Source: Bradyrhizobium elkanii USDA 76 (GTDB lineage: Bacteria; Pseudomonadota; Alphaproteobacteria; Rhizobiales; Xanthobacteraceae). From it: a stretch of DNA of 64,000 nt. Numbering within the stretch: the first letter of the stretch is position 1; each line of letters opens with the position of its first letter. Of this stretch, positions 17,899-26,407 are shown one piece after another. The translations under genes were made by a program, and so were the position numbers. The notes beneath the pieces were generated by a model. That model had not been told where the DNA came from and searched no databases. It saw nothing but the letters and a program-made list of their open reading frames with translations. The stretch covers positions 9,051,475-9,115,474 of the forward strand of contig NZ_CP066356.1 of assembly GCF_023278185.1 (NCBI RefSeq). The letters run 5' to 3'.

Positions 17899-18573
17899 AT
17901 GCCGATCAATGCCGAATATCGCGGACCCGGCGAGCTCCCGGAGGTGATCCCGGTGTTCCCGCTGCCCGGCGCGTTGCTGCTGCCGCGCGGCCAGATGCCG
18001 CTCAACATCTTCGAGCCGCGATATCTCGCGATGATCGACGACGCACTGCGCGACGGCCATCGCCTGATCGGCATGATCCAGCCCGACGTGGCGCACTCGC
18101 AGAAAGAGGCGAAGCCGGCCCTGTTCCGGATCGGCTGCGTCGGCCGCATCACCCAGCTCGCAGAATCCGGCGACGGCCGCTACATCCTCGAGCTGACCGG
18201 CGTCGCGCGCTTCAAGGTGGTCGAGGAGCTCACCGTGCAGACGCCGTACCGGCAGTGCAAGGTCGACTTCTTCTCCTTCGCCGGCGACTTCACCGCGCGC
18301 AAGGGTGAGGAGGCCGTCGACCGCAAGGCGCTGCTCGAAGTGCTGGCCGATTTCCTGGAAGCCAACAATCTGAAGGTCGACTGGGAAGGGATCGAGTCCG
18401 CGCCCAACGAGGCGCTGGTCAATGCGCTGGCGATGATGTCGCCCTATGGCCCGGCCGAAAAGCAGGCGATGCTCGAGGCGCCGGACCTGAAGACCCGCGC
18501 CGAGATCCTGATCGCGGTCACCGAGATGGACCTCGCCAAGAAGCGCACCTCGGGCGACCCGCCGGTGCAGTAA
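17899..18573 (+). CDS. LON peptidase substrate-binding (N-terminal) domain protein
   Basis: Stand-alone 224-residue protein made only of the LON N-domain: VIPVFPLPGALLLPRGQMPLNIFEPRYLAMIDDAL at the N-terminus, IGCVGRITQ in the beta-barrel, then a helical bundle. There is no AAA+ or Ser-Lys protease domain. Such proteins are frequent in alphaproteobacteria directly after the CnoX-like thioredoxin. The pairing suggests a shared role in handling damaged proteins, but the biochemical function is unknown. Confidence 0.88.
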   Translation: MPINAEYRGPGELPEVIPVFPLPGALLLPRGQMPLNIFEPRYLAMIDDALRDGHRLIGMIQPDVAHSQKEAKPALFRIGCVGRITQLAESGDGRYILELTGVARFKVVEELTVQTPYRQCKVDFFSFAGDFTARKGEEAVDRKALLEVLADFLEANNLKVDWEGIESAPNEALVNALAMMSPYGPAEKQAMLEAPDLKTRAEILIAVTEMDLAKKRTSGDPPVQ

Positions 18574-18618
18574 GCATGATCCGGAAAAGTGCGAAGCGGT
18601 TTTCCGAAAAGATCATGC
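18574..18618. repeat. Palindromic element (GCATGATCCGGAAAA family)
   Basis: GCATGATCCGGAAAA and TTTTCCGAAAAGATCATGC form a stem-loop that begins directly after the stop codon of the LON-domain gene. It may serve as that gene's transcript end. Confidence 0.8.
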
Positions 18619-18658
18619 TCAAACAACGATCCCGCTTTAGGCTCGGCACCCTCCCCCA

Positions 18659-19213
18659 TCAGCGATTGCGCAGTTGCTTGCGGCCGGTGAACATCGCGCG
18701 CACCAGGTTCTGACGCTGCAGCAAGCCGACCACGATGACCCCGAGCACGTGCAGGGCGACCAGGATGATGACCGCATCCGAGGCATAGGCGTGGGTGTCC
18801 TCGACCCACCAGACACCGAAGAAGGTCACGGTGACCTCCATCGCGCCCGTGATTGTCGAGATCGCAAGCAGGAACAGCAACGCCACCAGCATCACGGTGC
18901 CCGCGGGATTGAGCCCGATATAGCGCCCGGTGATGCCGCGGCGGAGATTCCAGATGTAGCGCGGCGCGGCGCGCAGGCGAACGCCGAGCCTGCCGAAACG
19001 CGCGTAGCGCGTGCCGGCAAAGCCCCAGATCAGCCGGAACGCCAGCAGCCCGATCACCGAATAACCCGCCAGCCGGTGCAGCCGGTCATAGGTGCCGGGC
19101 GTCACCCAGGCGACCAGGACGAGGATGGCGAGCGCCCAGTGCCACAGCCGCAGCGGCAGGTCCCAGACCTGCACGCTGGTCGCGCCGCGGGCGCCCGGCG
19201 CCGCCTTCGTCAT
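18659..19213 (-). CDS. Cytochrome b/b6 (b561-type) membrane protein
   Basis: Inner-membrane dihaem b-type cytochrome of 184 residues with four hydrophobic helices. Candidate haem ligands are the His in PLRLWHWALA (helix 1), YDRLHRLAGY (helix 2) and ALHVLGV (helix 4), as in the prokaryotic cytochrome b561 / Ni-Fe-hydrogenase b subunit family. It starts 10 bases after the stop of the PepSY gene, so the two form an operon. Likely partners are periplasmic electron donors or quinone. The exact pathway is not known. Confidence 0.87.
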   Translation of the reverse strand: MTKAAPGARGATSVQVWDLPLRLWHWALAILVLVAWVTPGTYDRLHRLAGYSVIGLLAFRLIWGFAGTRYARFGRLGVRLRAAPRYIWNLRRGITGRYIGLNPAGTVMLVALLFLLAISTITGAMEVTVTFFGVWWVEDTHAYASDAVIILVALHVLGVIVVGLLQRQNLVRAMFTGRKQLRNR

Positions 19214-19223
19214 CGCGCCTGCT

Positions 19224-19520
19224 TCACTTCGCGATGGTGTGCTTCAGGCTGAGGTCTTCCGGGCTGTAGAACAGCTCGTAGAGCTTGCCTTCCTTGACGC
19301 CGTACACCTCGTAGCAGGAGCCCTCGACCTTCGACCGGCGCACCTCGTAGCCGAGGGCCTTGGCCTTGGCTTCGGCTTCGCTTGCCGGCTTCCACGACGC
19401 CTTGTCGAGCTTGGTGCAATTCTTGTAGCCGTCGGCGAACGCCGCCGATCCGGTCAGCCCAAGAACGCTCCCAAGGACGCATGCTGCAAGCGCAGCGCTC
19501 AAAATCACTCTCACGCGCAT
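19224..19520 (-). CDS. Small exported PepSY-domain protein
   Basis: 98-residue protein with a signal peptide (LSAALAACVLGSVLGLTGSAAFA). The remainder (ASEAEAKAKALGYEVRRSKVEGSCYEVYGV) fits the PepSY fold, with two cysteines that could pair. The start at 19520 follows GGAGGGGAA immediately. It is cotranscribed with the cytochrome b561 gene, an association common in proteobacteria, where the PepSY protein may assist haem or electron transfer at the periplasmic face. Confidence 0.8.
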   Translation of the reverse strand: MRVRVILSAALAACVLGSVLGLTGSAAFADGYKNCTKLDKASWKPASEAEAKAKALGYEVRRSKVEGSCYEVYGVKEGKLYELFYSPEDLSLKHTIAK

Positions 19521-19742
19521 TTCCCCTCCGTCGACAATCATGCCCACAACGCCTTCGCGCAGGGCACATGCGTGAAGAATGCTGAGGCGATTGCCAAGTC
19601 AAGGAAGCGCCGCAGAGGCTGGCTTTAGAGGAATTCTAACGGTCGCGAAAACCGCTTTGCGCTCCACGCGCAGTTTGGCTTTGACGGCGTGCTGCGGCCT
19701 TACGCCTCATGCGTATCGGGGCCGCCCGGCGCAGCCCGTCGA

Positions 19743-22289
19743 TCAGGATGCGGCACCCGCCATGGCGAGACGAACCGCAGGCCGTTCGACCGCAGCCGGG
19801 GTTCGCCCGCCGATCATCTGTGCGACCTTCTCGCTCTGCACCGGCGGGCTGAAATGGAAGCCCTGCACTTCCACGCAGGCGTCGGCGCGGAGGATGTCGA
19901 GCTGCTCCCTGGTTTCGACGCCTTCGGCCGTCGTGGTCTTGCCGAGGCTGACGGCAAAGCGAACGATCGCGCGCGCGATCCGGCGCGACTCGTCGGATGC
20001 GCCGGAGAGCTCGGAGACGAAGCTGCGGTCGATCTTGACCTTGTCGAACGGAAACTTCTGCAGAAAGCTCAGCGACGAGTAGCCGGTGCCGAAATCGTCG
20101 AGCGCGATCCGCACCCCGAGATCGTGCAGCTGGCTGAGCGCGGTAAACACCGCTTCGCTGTCCTGAATGATGGCCGTTTCGGTGACCTCGAGCTCGAGGC
20201 GCTCCGGCGAAATTCCGGCACTCGCCAGCGCGTGCACGATCACCGGGACCAGCTCCGGACTCCTGAACTGCACAGGCGACAGGTTGATCGCGATCTTGAG
20301 GTCGTCGGGCCATTTGGCGGCTTCCGCACACGCGGTGCGCAGCACCCATTCCCCGAGCGGCACGATCAGGCCGGTCTCTTCCGCCAGCGGAATGAACTGC
20401 GCCGGGGATACCATGCCGCGTTGCGGATGGTGCCAGCGGAGCAGCGCCTCGAAGCCGCAGGTCTTCCCGCTCGCGACATGGATGAACGGCTGATAGTGCA
20501 GCTCGAACTCGCCATTGGCGAGCGCACTGCGCATGTCGCGCTCGAGGCCGCGCCGGGCCTGCAACAGCCGATCGAGCTCCGGCTCGAAGAAGCGGAACGA
20601 GCCCCGGCCACAGCTCTTGGCCGAGTAAAGCGCGAGATCGGCGCTGCGCAGCACCTCGTCCGAATCGGTGCCGTCGCGCGGTGCGATCGCAATGCCGATG
20701 CTGGTCGTGGTGGTCACCCGATGATCGCCGAGATCGATCGGCTCGCTGAGCGCCTTCCTGATCTTCTCGGCGAGCAGGCCCGCTTCCGTGACCGGATCGC
20801 CGACATGGTCGATCACCGCGAACTCGTCGCCGCCGAGCCGCGCGACCAGCGTCGTATCGCTGACGCACCTGCGCAAGCGGGCGGCCACCGACTTCAGCAA
20901 CGCATCGCCCGCCGGATGCCCGAGCGTGTCGTTGACGTCCTTGAAGCGGTCGAGATCGAGCATCAGCACCGCAAGGCTCGGTCCGCCACACCGAGCACCG
21001 GAGAGCGCGCGCTCCATCCATTCCTTGAGCAGCACGCGATTCGGCAGATCGGTCAGCGCGTCGTGCTGCGCCATATAGGTGATCTTGGCCTCCGAGCGTC
21101 GCTGCTCGGTGACGTCGCGATGCGTCGCCACCCAGCCGCCGCCGGGCATCGGCTGCCGCGTCACGCAGATCAAGCGGCCGTCGGCGAGCTCGTCGACCCG
21201 GCTGCTGATCTCGCCGGCCGGGAGCGCGTTCAATGTCGCGAGCACCTGCATCGCGGCGCTGTCGCTGGTCTCGCCCTTGAGAATGCCGTTGGCTATGCGA
21301 TGCCTGATGATCTCGCGATGGGCCGTGCCGGGCAGCAGCAATTCCGGCGGCAGCCGGTACATCTTGGCGTAGCGATCATTGCAAACGACGAGGCGCTTCT
21401 CCGCATTGAACATGCAGAGGCCCTCGCCCATGTGGTTGATCGCGGTATCCAGCCGGAACCTCTGCTCCTCCAGCGCCTTCTGCGACGCCTCGACCTGCTG
21501 TCGCGCCGACGAAAGCTGGCTGATGATCTCCTCGAAGCGACGGGTGCGAAGCGCCAGCCGGCGATCCGCGAGCACGCCGACCAGACTCATCCCGAGCACC
21601 GACAGCGCCACCCCGGCGATCACGATGGCGAGGAAGGCAGGCGAGAGCGACAGGGCCGCCGGAGCCTGCAACGGATCCGGAACGATCTCGACCGCGCCCA
21701 TCGCGGTGAAATGATGCGACACGATCGCAAGCGTCAGCAGCAGCGCCGCGACGAGCGACATCCAGCGGTCCTGACGGCGGACCGCGATCGCCAGCGCGGC
21801 GTAGCCGAACAGCATACCGAGCACGACGGAGGCCGCCACGAGATCGAGCGACCAGACCACGCGGCCCGGCACCTCCAGCGCCCACATCCCGAGATAGTGC
21901 ATGCTGGCGATACCGGCTCCGATCACGGCGCCGCCGACCGGCGCGCGCCAGCGGCTGGAGTCGCCGGCGGCAAGGCCGAGGCCGCCGGATGTCAGCATCA
22001 TCGCCGCGGCGAGCGACAGCGCGGTGAGGACAATGCCGTAGCCGGTCGGGATTCCCGGCTCATAGGCCAGCATGGCGATGAAATGCGTTGCCCAGATGCC
22101 GTAGCCGATCGCGGCTCCCGCGATCGCAATCCAGATCAGCCGCGTCCTCGCCTGCGACGCAATTGCACGATGAAAAATATTGACGGCCACAATACTGGCA
22201 ACGAAGCAGACCAGTCCGGCGAGCAGAACGAGCCGCCAGTCATGCTCACCTGAAAGGCACGTAAGAACACGAAACATGCGTCGGTCCAT
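19743..22289 (-). CDS. MHYT-PAS-GGDEF-EAL bifunctional c-di-GMP protein
   Basis: 848-residue inner-membrane signalling protein. Residues 1 to about 240 form the seven-span MHYT sensor with the motifs ATHFIAML, ASMHYLGMW and SHHFTAMG, thought to bind a metal or diatomic gas. A coiled segment and a PAS domain follow (about 270-400). Then come a diguanylate cyclase domain with intact GGDEF (about residue 483) and a phosphodiesterase domain with EALLRW (about residue 612) and a DDFGTGYSSL loop. Both catalytic signatures are complete, so it may make or degrade cyclic di-GMP depending on input. An internal ATG at 22277 is an alternative start. Monocistronic. Confidence 0.93.
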   Translation of the reverse strand: MDRRMFRVLTCLSGEHDWRLVLLAGLVCFVASIVAVNIFHRAIASQARTRLIWIAIAGAAIGYGIWATHFIAMLAYEPGIPTGYGIVLTALSLAAAMMLTSGGLGLAAGDSSRWRAPVGGAVIGAGIASMHYLGMWALEVPGRVVWSLDLVAASVVLGMLFGYAALAIAVRRQDRWMSLVAALLLTLAIVSHHFTAMGAVEIVPDPLQAPAALSLSPAFLAIVIAGVALSVLGMSLVGVLADRRLALRTRRFEEIISQLSSARQQVEASQKALEEQRFRLDTAINHMGEGLCMFNAEKRLVVCNDRYAKMYRLPPELLLPGTAHREIIRHRIANGILKGETSDSAAMQVLATLNALPAGEISSRVDELADGRLICVTRQPMPGGGWVATHRDVTEQRRSEAKITYMAQHDALTDLPNRVLLKEWMERALSGARCGGPSLAVLMLDLDRFKDVNDTLGHPAGDALLKSVAARLRRCVSDTTLVARLGGDEFAVIDHVGDPVTEAGLLAEKIRKALSEPIDLGDHRVTTTTSIGIAIAPRDGTDSDEVLRSADLALYSAKSCGRGSFRFFEPELDRLLQARRGLERDMRSALANGEFELHYQPFIHVASGKTCGFEALLRWHHPQRGMVSPAQFIPLAEETGLIVPLGEWVLRTACAEAAKWPDDLKIAINLSPVQFRSPELVPVIVHALASAGISPERLELEVTETAIIQDSEAVFTALSQLHDLGVRIALDDFGTGYSSLSFLQKFPFDKVKIDRSFVSELSGASDESRRIARAIVRFAVSLGKTTTAEGVETREQLDILRADACVEVQGFHFSPPVQSEKVAQMIGGRTPAAVERPAVRLAMAGAAS

Positions 22290-22438
22290 GGTTGTCCGTA
22301 CGCACAGGCTAGGCTGATTGAATTGTCTTCTCGATAATATTCTGCAACTTTCAGTGGCATGGTTATCCGCGCGTAAGCCGATTCCGCACCGAAATTGATG
22401 GCTCCATAAATTTCACGGCCATACGCGATCCGCGCGAC

Positions 22439-22861
22439 TCAGCCTGCCAGCGGAACGAGCACGGTTTCACCGGTTGCAACCAGCGAGGTCTCACCCTGCT
22501 CGTTCTCCGCAAAAAGTTCCGCGCGCGCGAAGACCTGCCTGCGTCCGGCACGCAATGTGGTGCCTTTGGCGATGAAGCAGCGGCCCAGCGCGGGCTTCAG
22601 GCAATTCATCGAGAAATGCGATGCGGTGACGGAACCCGCGATCGACGCCGCAGCAAAGCCGCAGGCGGTGTCGAGCAGCGCCGCGATCATTCCGGCGTGC
22701 AGATGTCCCGCGTATTGGGTGAGATCGTCGCGCCAAGGCATCCGTAGTTCCACTGTGCCGGTGCCGGCGGCGACGACCTCGAAGCCGGCAAGCCGGTTGA
22801 AGGCCGCCGACGCATTGGTCGCAACGAGACGTTCGAGATCGAAGCCCGGGCCAGTCGTCAT
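22439..22861 (-). CDS. PaaI-type hotdog thioesterase
   Basis: About 140 residues of hotdog fold. The signature YAGHLHAGMIAALLDTACGFAA holds the catalytic HAGMI...D pattern of PaaI/YbgC-like thioesterases, which hydrolyse acyl- or phenylacetyl-CoA. The start is placed at 22861, because its ATG overlaps the stop of the upstream crotonase gene as ATGA, a sign of translational coupling; an upstream in-frame ATG at 22873 is possible. It is the last gene of a TetR-controlled three-gene operon. Confidence 0.87.
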   Translation of the reverse strand: MTTGPGFDLERLVATNASAAFNRLAGFEVVAAGTGTVELRMPWRDDLTQYAGHLHAGMIAALLDTACGFAAASIAGSVTASHFSMNCLKPALGRCFIAKGTTLRAGRRQVFARAELFAENEQGETSLVATGETVLVPLAG

Positions 22862-23664
22862 GTAAAACTCCATTGCGGGGGCCGCCGCTCGAGATTCGCC
22901 CTGACGGCCTCGATGTGATTGGGCGAGCCGAGCAGAAGCGCCTGTTCGGCTGTTTCGGCTGCAAGTCCGGTCGCCGCATCGCGATCGGCTGCAAGATTGA
23001 GCAGCCGCTTGGCGGCGCGGATCGCATCCGGGCTGCGGTCCGCGATCGCGCGCGCCGTCTCCAGCGCCGCCTCGCGCGGCTGTTCGACGATCCGGGTGGC
23101 GAAGCCATACCCGAGCGCGTCGTCCGCGAAGAAGACGCGCGCGGTGTAGGTGAGTTCACGGACCACATCCTCGCGCGCGAGATGGCGCATCAGCTGCGTG
23201 CCGGCCATGTCGGGCACCAACCCCCATTTGGCCTCGGTGATCGCAAGGCGCGTGCCGGGTGCGAGATATCTGATGTCGGCACCGAGCATCAGCTGAAAGC
23301 CGCCGCCGAAGGCGATGCCGTGGACGGCGGCGATGACCGGCACCGGCAGCTCGCGCCAGAGCCACACCAGATGCTGCGCAAAGTTGGCAATCCCGTGGGT
23401 CCGCTGACCTAGATCGGCGAAGGGCAGGATGGATTCGCCCTCCGTCGTTGCGACCAGACGCTCCATGTCGAGGCCTGCGCAGAAGGCCTGCCCTTCGCCC
23501 GAGAGCACCACGGCGCGGAGCGTGCGGTTGTCCGCGAGCTGCGCGCCGATTTCGGCGATCGCGGCGAACATCGCCGGATCGAGCGCATTGAGCTTGTCCG
23601 GGCGGTTGAGCCTGACGTCCGCGACGCCATCGGCGATACTGAGGCTTATGCGATCGGTCGTCAT
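22858..23664 (-). CDS. Enoyl-CoA hydratase/isomerase (crotonase) family protein
   Basis: 268-residue crotonase fold, acting on CoA thioesters in the cytoplasm. The first oxyanion-hole segment GQAFCAGLDM and the second, HGIAFGGGFQLMLGAD, are present. The position of the first catalytic Glu of true hydratases (GGGxE) is Gln here, whereas an acidic residue remains in ITEAKWG, so the reaction may be isomerisation, or hydration may be poor. It sits in an operon with a membrane protein upstream (11-base gap) and the thioesterase downstream (ATGA overlap). Confidence 0.87.
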   Translation of the reverse strand: MTTDRISLSIADGVADVRLNRPDKLNALDPAMFAAIAEIGAQLADNRTLRAVVLSGEGQAFCAGLDMERLVATTEGESILPFADLGQRTHGIANFAQHLVWLWRELPVPVIAAVHGIAFGGGFQLMLGADIRYLAPGTRLAITEAKWGLVPDMAGTQLMRHLAREDVVRELTYTARVFFADDALGYGFATRIVEQPREAALETARAIADRSPDAIRAAKRLLNLAADRDAATGLAAETAEQALLLGSPNHIEAVRANLERRPPQWSFT

Positions 23665-23675
23665 GATCGGCCTCG

Positions 23676-24026
23676 CTAGTAGCCGGCGGCGGCGAGCGCC
23701 ACCACGGCGCTCATCGCCATCCAGCCGAAGTGACGGAAGCGGGTCGCCACCGCGTTGGCGAGCGCCGCGACGCCGAACACGACACCGAGCGTCGCCACGA
23801 TCCAGTGCCGCGCGGCATCGGAGGCCATCGCGGGTGCAGCGAGCAGCAGCACGCCGCCGCCGATCCAGGCGACGGTGCCGGCCTGATAGACCAGGCGAAG
23901 CAAGAGCCGCAGCCGCGGCGGCTCGACGGTGGCGCGGGCGAATATCCTGGTCTCGCCGAGCACGCCATGGATCAGGCTGACCAGAATGGCGACGACGCCG
24001 GCGCCCTGCAGCAGAAGATCACGCAT
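23676..24026 (-). CDS. Small four-helix membrane protein, first gene of TetR-controlled operon
   Basis: 116-residue hydrophobic protein with about four membrane helices (LLLQGAGVVAILVSLIHGVLGE, VAWIGGGVLLLAAP and two more). I do not recognise a family with a known function. The start at 24026 is the first Met after the regulatory region; the longer open frame to 24143 runs back over the operators and the divergent gene. Downstream are crotonase and thioesterase genes, so a role in membrane handling of acyl compounds is possible but unproven. Confidence 0.75.
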   Translation of the reverse strand: MRDLLLQGAGVVAILVSLIHGVLGETRIFARATVEPPRLRLLLRLVYQAGTVAWIGGGVLLLAAPAMASDAARHWIVATLGVVFGVAALANAVATRFRHFGWMAMSAVVALAAAGY

Positions 24027-24036
24027 CGCGATGCCT

Positions 24037-24054
24037 CCATACACTACTGTATGG
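24037..24054. promoter_or_regulatory. TetR operator candidate 1
   Basis: CCATACACTACTGTATGG is an almost perfect 18-bp palindrome (7-bp arms CCATACA/TGTATGG) just upstream of the - strand operon start codon. Confidence 0.65.
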
Positions 24055-24080
24055 ATATGATACCGACTGCTGGCGCCTGT

Positions 24081-24098
24081 CAATACACTTGTGTATGG
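24081..24098. promoter_or_regulatory. TetR operator candidate 2
   Basis: CAATACACTTGTGTATGG shares the ATACAC/GTGTAT palindrome with the site at 24037. The centres are 44 bp apart, about four helical turns, within the divergent promoter region of the TetR gene. Confidence 0.65.
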
Positions 24099-24120
24099 TG
24101 AACGGCGCGGACGGGGAACC

Positions 24121-24657
24121 ATGACGGAACAGCTCTCGGTCAAGGACTGGCTCGATCAGGGCCTGAAGACGCTGGCGCGACGCGGCTTCACGGCGCTCAA
24201 GGCCGAGCCGCTGGCCAAGGCCATGGGCGTCTCGCGCGGCAGCTTTTACTGGCATTTCGCCGACATCGGCGCCTACCGCGCGGCGATCCTCACCCATTGG
24301 CGCGAGGTCGCGGCCGAGCAGGTGATCGCCGAGCTCGAGACCATTCCGGAAGGCGGCGACGCGCTGGCGCTGTTGCTGCGCCGCGCCTTCTCGGCGCGGC
24401 TGGCGCTGGAACGCGCCGTGCGCAGCTGGGCCACCGCCGATGCCGCGGCGCGCGCCGCCGTGCTCGAGGTCGACCAGCGCCGGATCGGCTATATCGAATC
24501 CCTGCTCCGGCAGGCCGGTTTCCCACACGACGTGGCGCGCGGCCGCGCGCAGATATTCTACTGGGCGTTCATCGGCTACGCGCTGTCCGAGCAGGCGCTG
24601 CCGAAGCCGCGTCAGCAGGCCGCGATCGACGAACTGCTGCGGATGGCCAGGCGCTGA
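24121..24657 (+). CDS. TetR/AcrR family transcriptional regulator
   Basis: 178-residue repressor. The helix-turn-helix is at about residues 25-55 ([29 protein letters not shown], ending in the typical GSFYWHF). A ligand-binding helical C-terminal domain follows. The start at 24121 is used because the region before it carries the two palindromic operators. It diverges from the membrane protein-crotonase-thioesterase operon, which it very likely represses together with itself. The inducing ligand is probably an acyl-CoA or a related hydrophobic compound, by inference from the operon. Confidence 0.9.
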   Translation: MTEQLSVKDWLDQGLKTLARRGFTALKAEPLAKAMGVSRGSFYWHFADIGAYRAAILTHWREVAAEQVIAELETIPEGGDALALLLRRAFSARLALERAVRSWATADAAARAAVLEVDQRRIGYIESLLRQAGFPHDVARGRAQIFYWAFIGYALSEQALPKPRQQAAIDELLRMARR

Positions 24658-24703
24658 CAGCGCTTATTTGGATGTGCTACATCACCGGCCAGTTTGTTCT
24701 GAC

Positions 24704-24747
24704 GCGTTTTCTTCACGCGAACCGGTGCCCACTTCGCTCGAAAACGC
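24704..24747. repeat. Palindromic element (GCGTTTTC...GAAAACGC)
   Basis: GCGTTTTC and GAAAACGC arms enclose CACGCGAACCGGTGCCCACTTCG-type sequence, a short element of the sort scattered in Bradyrhizobium. It lies between the TetR and Trm112 genes. Confidence 0.7.
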
Positions 24748-24764
24748 TCCAGTCGGAGACTCCC

Positions 24765-24962
24765 ATGAATTCCACGACCGATCATCTCGAAAGCACCGCC
24801 GACCCAAAACTGCTGGAAATCCTGGTATGCCCGATCACCAAGGGACCGCTGGAATTCGACGCCGCGCGGCAGGAACTGATCTCGCGCTCCGCCAAACTCG
24901 CCTATCCGATCCGCGACGGAATCCCGATCATGCTGCCGGAAGAGGCGAGGAAGATCGATTGA
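24765..24962 (+). CDS. Trm112 family protein
   Basis: 65-residue protein. [18 protein letters not shown] at the N-terminus and [17 protein letters not shown] at the C-terminus are the conserved Trm112/YcaR signature. Only one Cys of the usual zinc knuckle is present (VCPITKG). Eukaryotic and archaeal Trm112 activate RNA and protein methyltransferases; the bacterial short forms have no firmly established partner. The start was located from the conserved N-terminus, not from any longer frame. Confidence 0.9.
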   Translation: MNSTTDHLESTADPKLLEILVCPITKGPLEFDAARQELISRSAKLAYPIRDGIPIMLPEEARKID

Positions 24963-24969
24963 TGTAGGC

Positions 24970-25055
24970 GTAGCCCGGATGAAGCGCAGCGCAATCCGGG
25001 AAAGTCTCACCGCGGATAGTCTGCCCCGGATTTCGCTTCGCTTCATCCGGGCTAC
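24970..25055. repeat. Inverted repeat (GTAGCCCGGATGAAGCG family)
   Basis: The arms GTAGCCCGGATGAAGCGCAGC and CGCTTCGCTTCATCCGGGCTAC lie between the convergent Trm112 and UbiH-type genes. A closely similar copy is at 42763. Confidence 0.85.
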
Positions 25056-25070
25056 GGCACCAGGCAAGCG

Positions 25071-26291
25071 CTACAGCGCCTCGCCCTTCAGCAGCCGCGG
25101 TACCTCGCCTGACAGTCCCGCCGCCTGGCGGATGAACGTCTCCTTCAGCGGCGGCGCGCGATCGACGAGACCGAGGCCGATGTCGCGCACGGTGCGCAGC
25201 AGCGTCGATTCGTTGGAGAACAGGAAGTTCAGCGAGTTGGTGGCGACCCCCATCGCCATCGTGTCGAAGCGCCGCCAGCGCTGGTAGCGCTCGAGCACGT
25301 CGGCTTGGCCGAGGTCCATGCCGAGCCGCGCCGCATCGACCACGACCTCGGCGAGCGCAGCGACGTCCTTCAGGCCCATGTTGAGCCCCTGCCCCGCGAT
25401 CGGATGGATCACATGCGCGGCATCGCCGATCAGCGCCAGCCGTTCGGCGATGAACGAGCGCGCGACGAAATAGCCGAGCGGGAAGGCGCGCGGCCTGTCG
25501 AGCGGCCTGATTTCGCCGAGATGCAGGCCGAAGCGCTGCTCGAGCTCGGCGTGGAATTGCTCTTCGTTCAAGGCGACAATGCGCGCGGCATCCTTGCGCG
25601 TCTCGGTCCACACCAGCGACGAGCGATTGCCGGTCAGCGGCAGGATCGCGAACGGCCCTGCGGGCAGGAAATGCTCCTCGGCGCGGCCGTGATGTTCGCG
25701 CTCGTGCCCGACCGTGACCACGATGCCGGACTGGTCGTAGTCCCAGCCATGGGTCGCAATCCCGGCGCGCTCGCGCAGCTTCGAGCGCGCGCCGTCGGCG
25801 GCAACCAGCAGGCTCGCATCGATCACGGTGCCGTCGGCCAGCGTGATGCTGACGCCGTCGGGGCGCGACGCGAAGCTCGACACCGCGGTGGCGCGCAGCT
25901 CGACGCCCTCGGCTTCGGCACGGCTCGCGAGCGCATCGATCAAATAGCGGTTCTCGACCATATGGGCGAACGGCTCGCCGGGCTCGACATTGCCGGCGAA
26001 GGTCAGGAACACCGGGCGCGTCGCGTCCTCCAGCCTGGAGTCGGTCACGACCATATCGGTGATCGGCTGCGCGGTCGGCGCCACCTGGCCCCAGACGCCG
26101 AGGGTCTCGAACAGCCGCCGGCAGGCCGCCACGATCGCGGTCGCGCGCGGATCGCGGCTCGGGCGCTGGCTCAGCGCCGGATCGGCCACGATGACCGGGA
26201 TGTCCGGCCCAAGCCCCTGGCGCAGCGCCACGGCGAGCGCCAACCCTGCAAATGCGCCCCCGCAGATGACAATACTTCGCTGTGCCGGCAT
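25071..26291 (-). CDS. UbiH/UbiF/COQ6-family FAD hydroxylase
   Basis: 406-residue flavoprotein monooxygenase for ubiquinone ring hydroxylation. The FAD dinucleotide motif GGAFAG lies near residue 11, the DG motif in LLVAADGARSKLRE, and the second FAD motif in LALIGDAAHVIHPIAGQGLNMGLKD, all in normal order and spacing. Which ring position (C5, C6 or C1) is hydroxylated cannot be told from the sequence, as alphaproteobacteria often use one or two broad-range enzymes. It diverges from tesB with 116 bases between start codons. Confidence 0.92.
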   Translation of the reverse strand: MPAQRSIVICGGAFAGLALAVALRQGLGPDIPVIVADPALSQRPSRDPRATAIVAACRRLFETLGVWGQVAPTAQPITDMVVTDSRLEDATRPVFLTFAGNVEPGEPFAHMVENRYLIDALASRAEAEGVELRATAVSSFASRPDGVSITLADGTVIDASLLVAADGARSKLRERAGIATHGWDYDQSGIVVTVGHEREHHGRAEEHFLPAGPFAILPLTGNRSSLVWTETRKDAARIVALNEEQFHAELEQRFGLHLGEIRPLDRPRAFPLGYFVARSFIAERLALIGDAAHVIHPIAGQGLNMGLKDVAALAEVVVDAARLGMDLGQADVLERYQRWRRFDTMAMGVATNSLNFLFSNESTLLRTVRDIGLGLVDRAPPLKETFIRQAAGLSGEVPRLLKGEAL

Positions 26292-26407
26292 GCGATCCTT
26301 ACTCGATTACGCCATCAAAGGAGACTTGCTACCTGATATTAGCTGGGCGAAACAGAGTTTAGAAACAAGGGCGGCTAACAGCCCCAATCGTCATTCCGGG
26401 GCCATCC

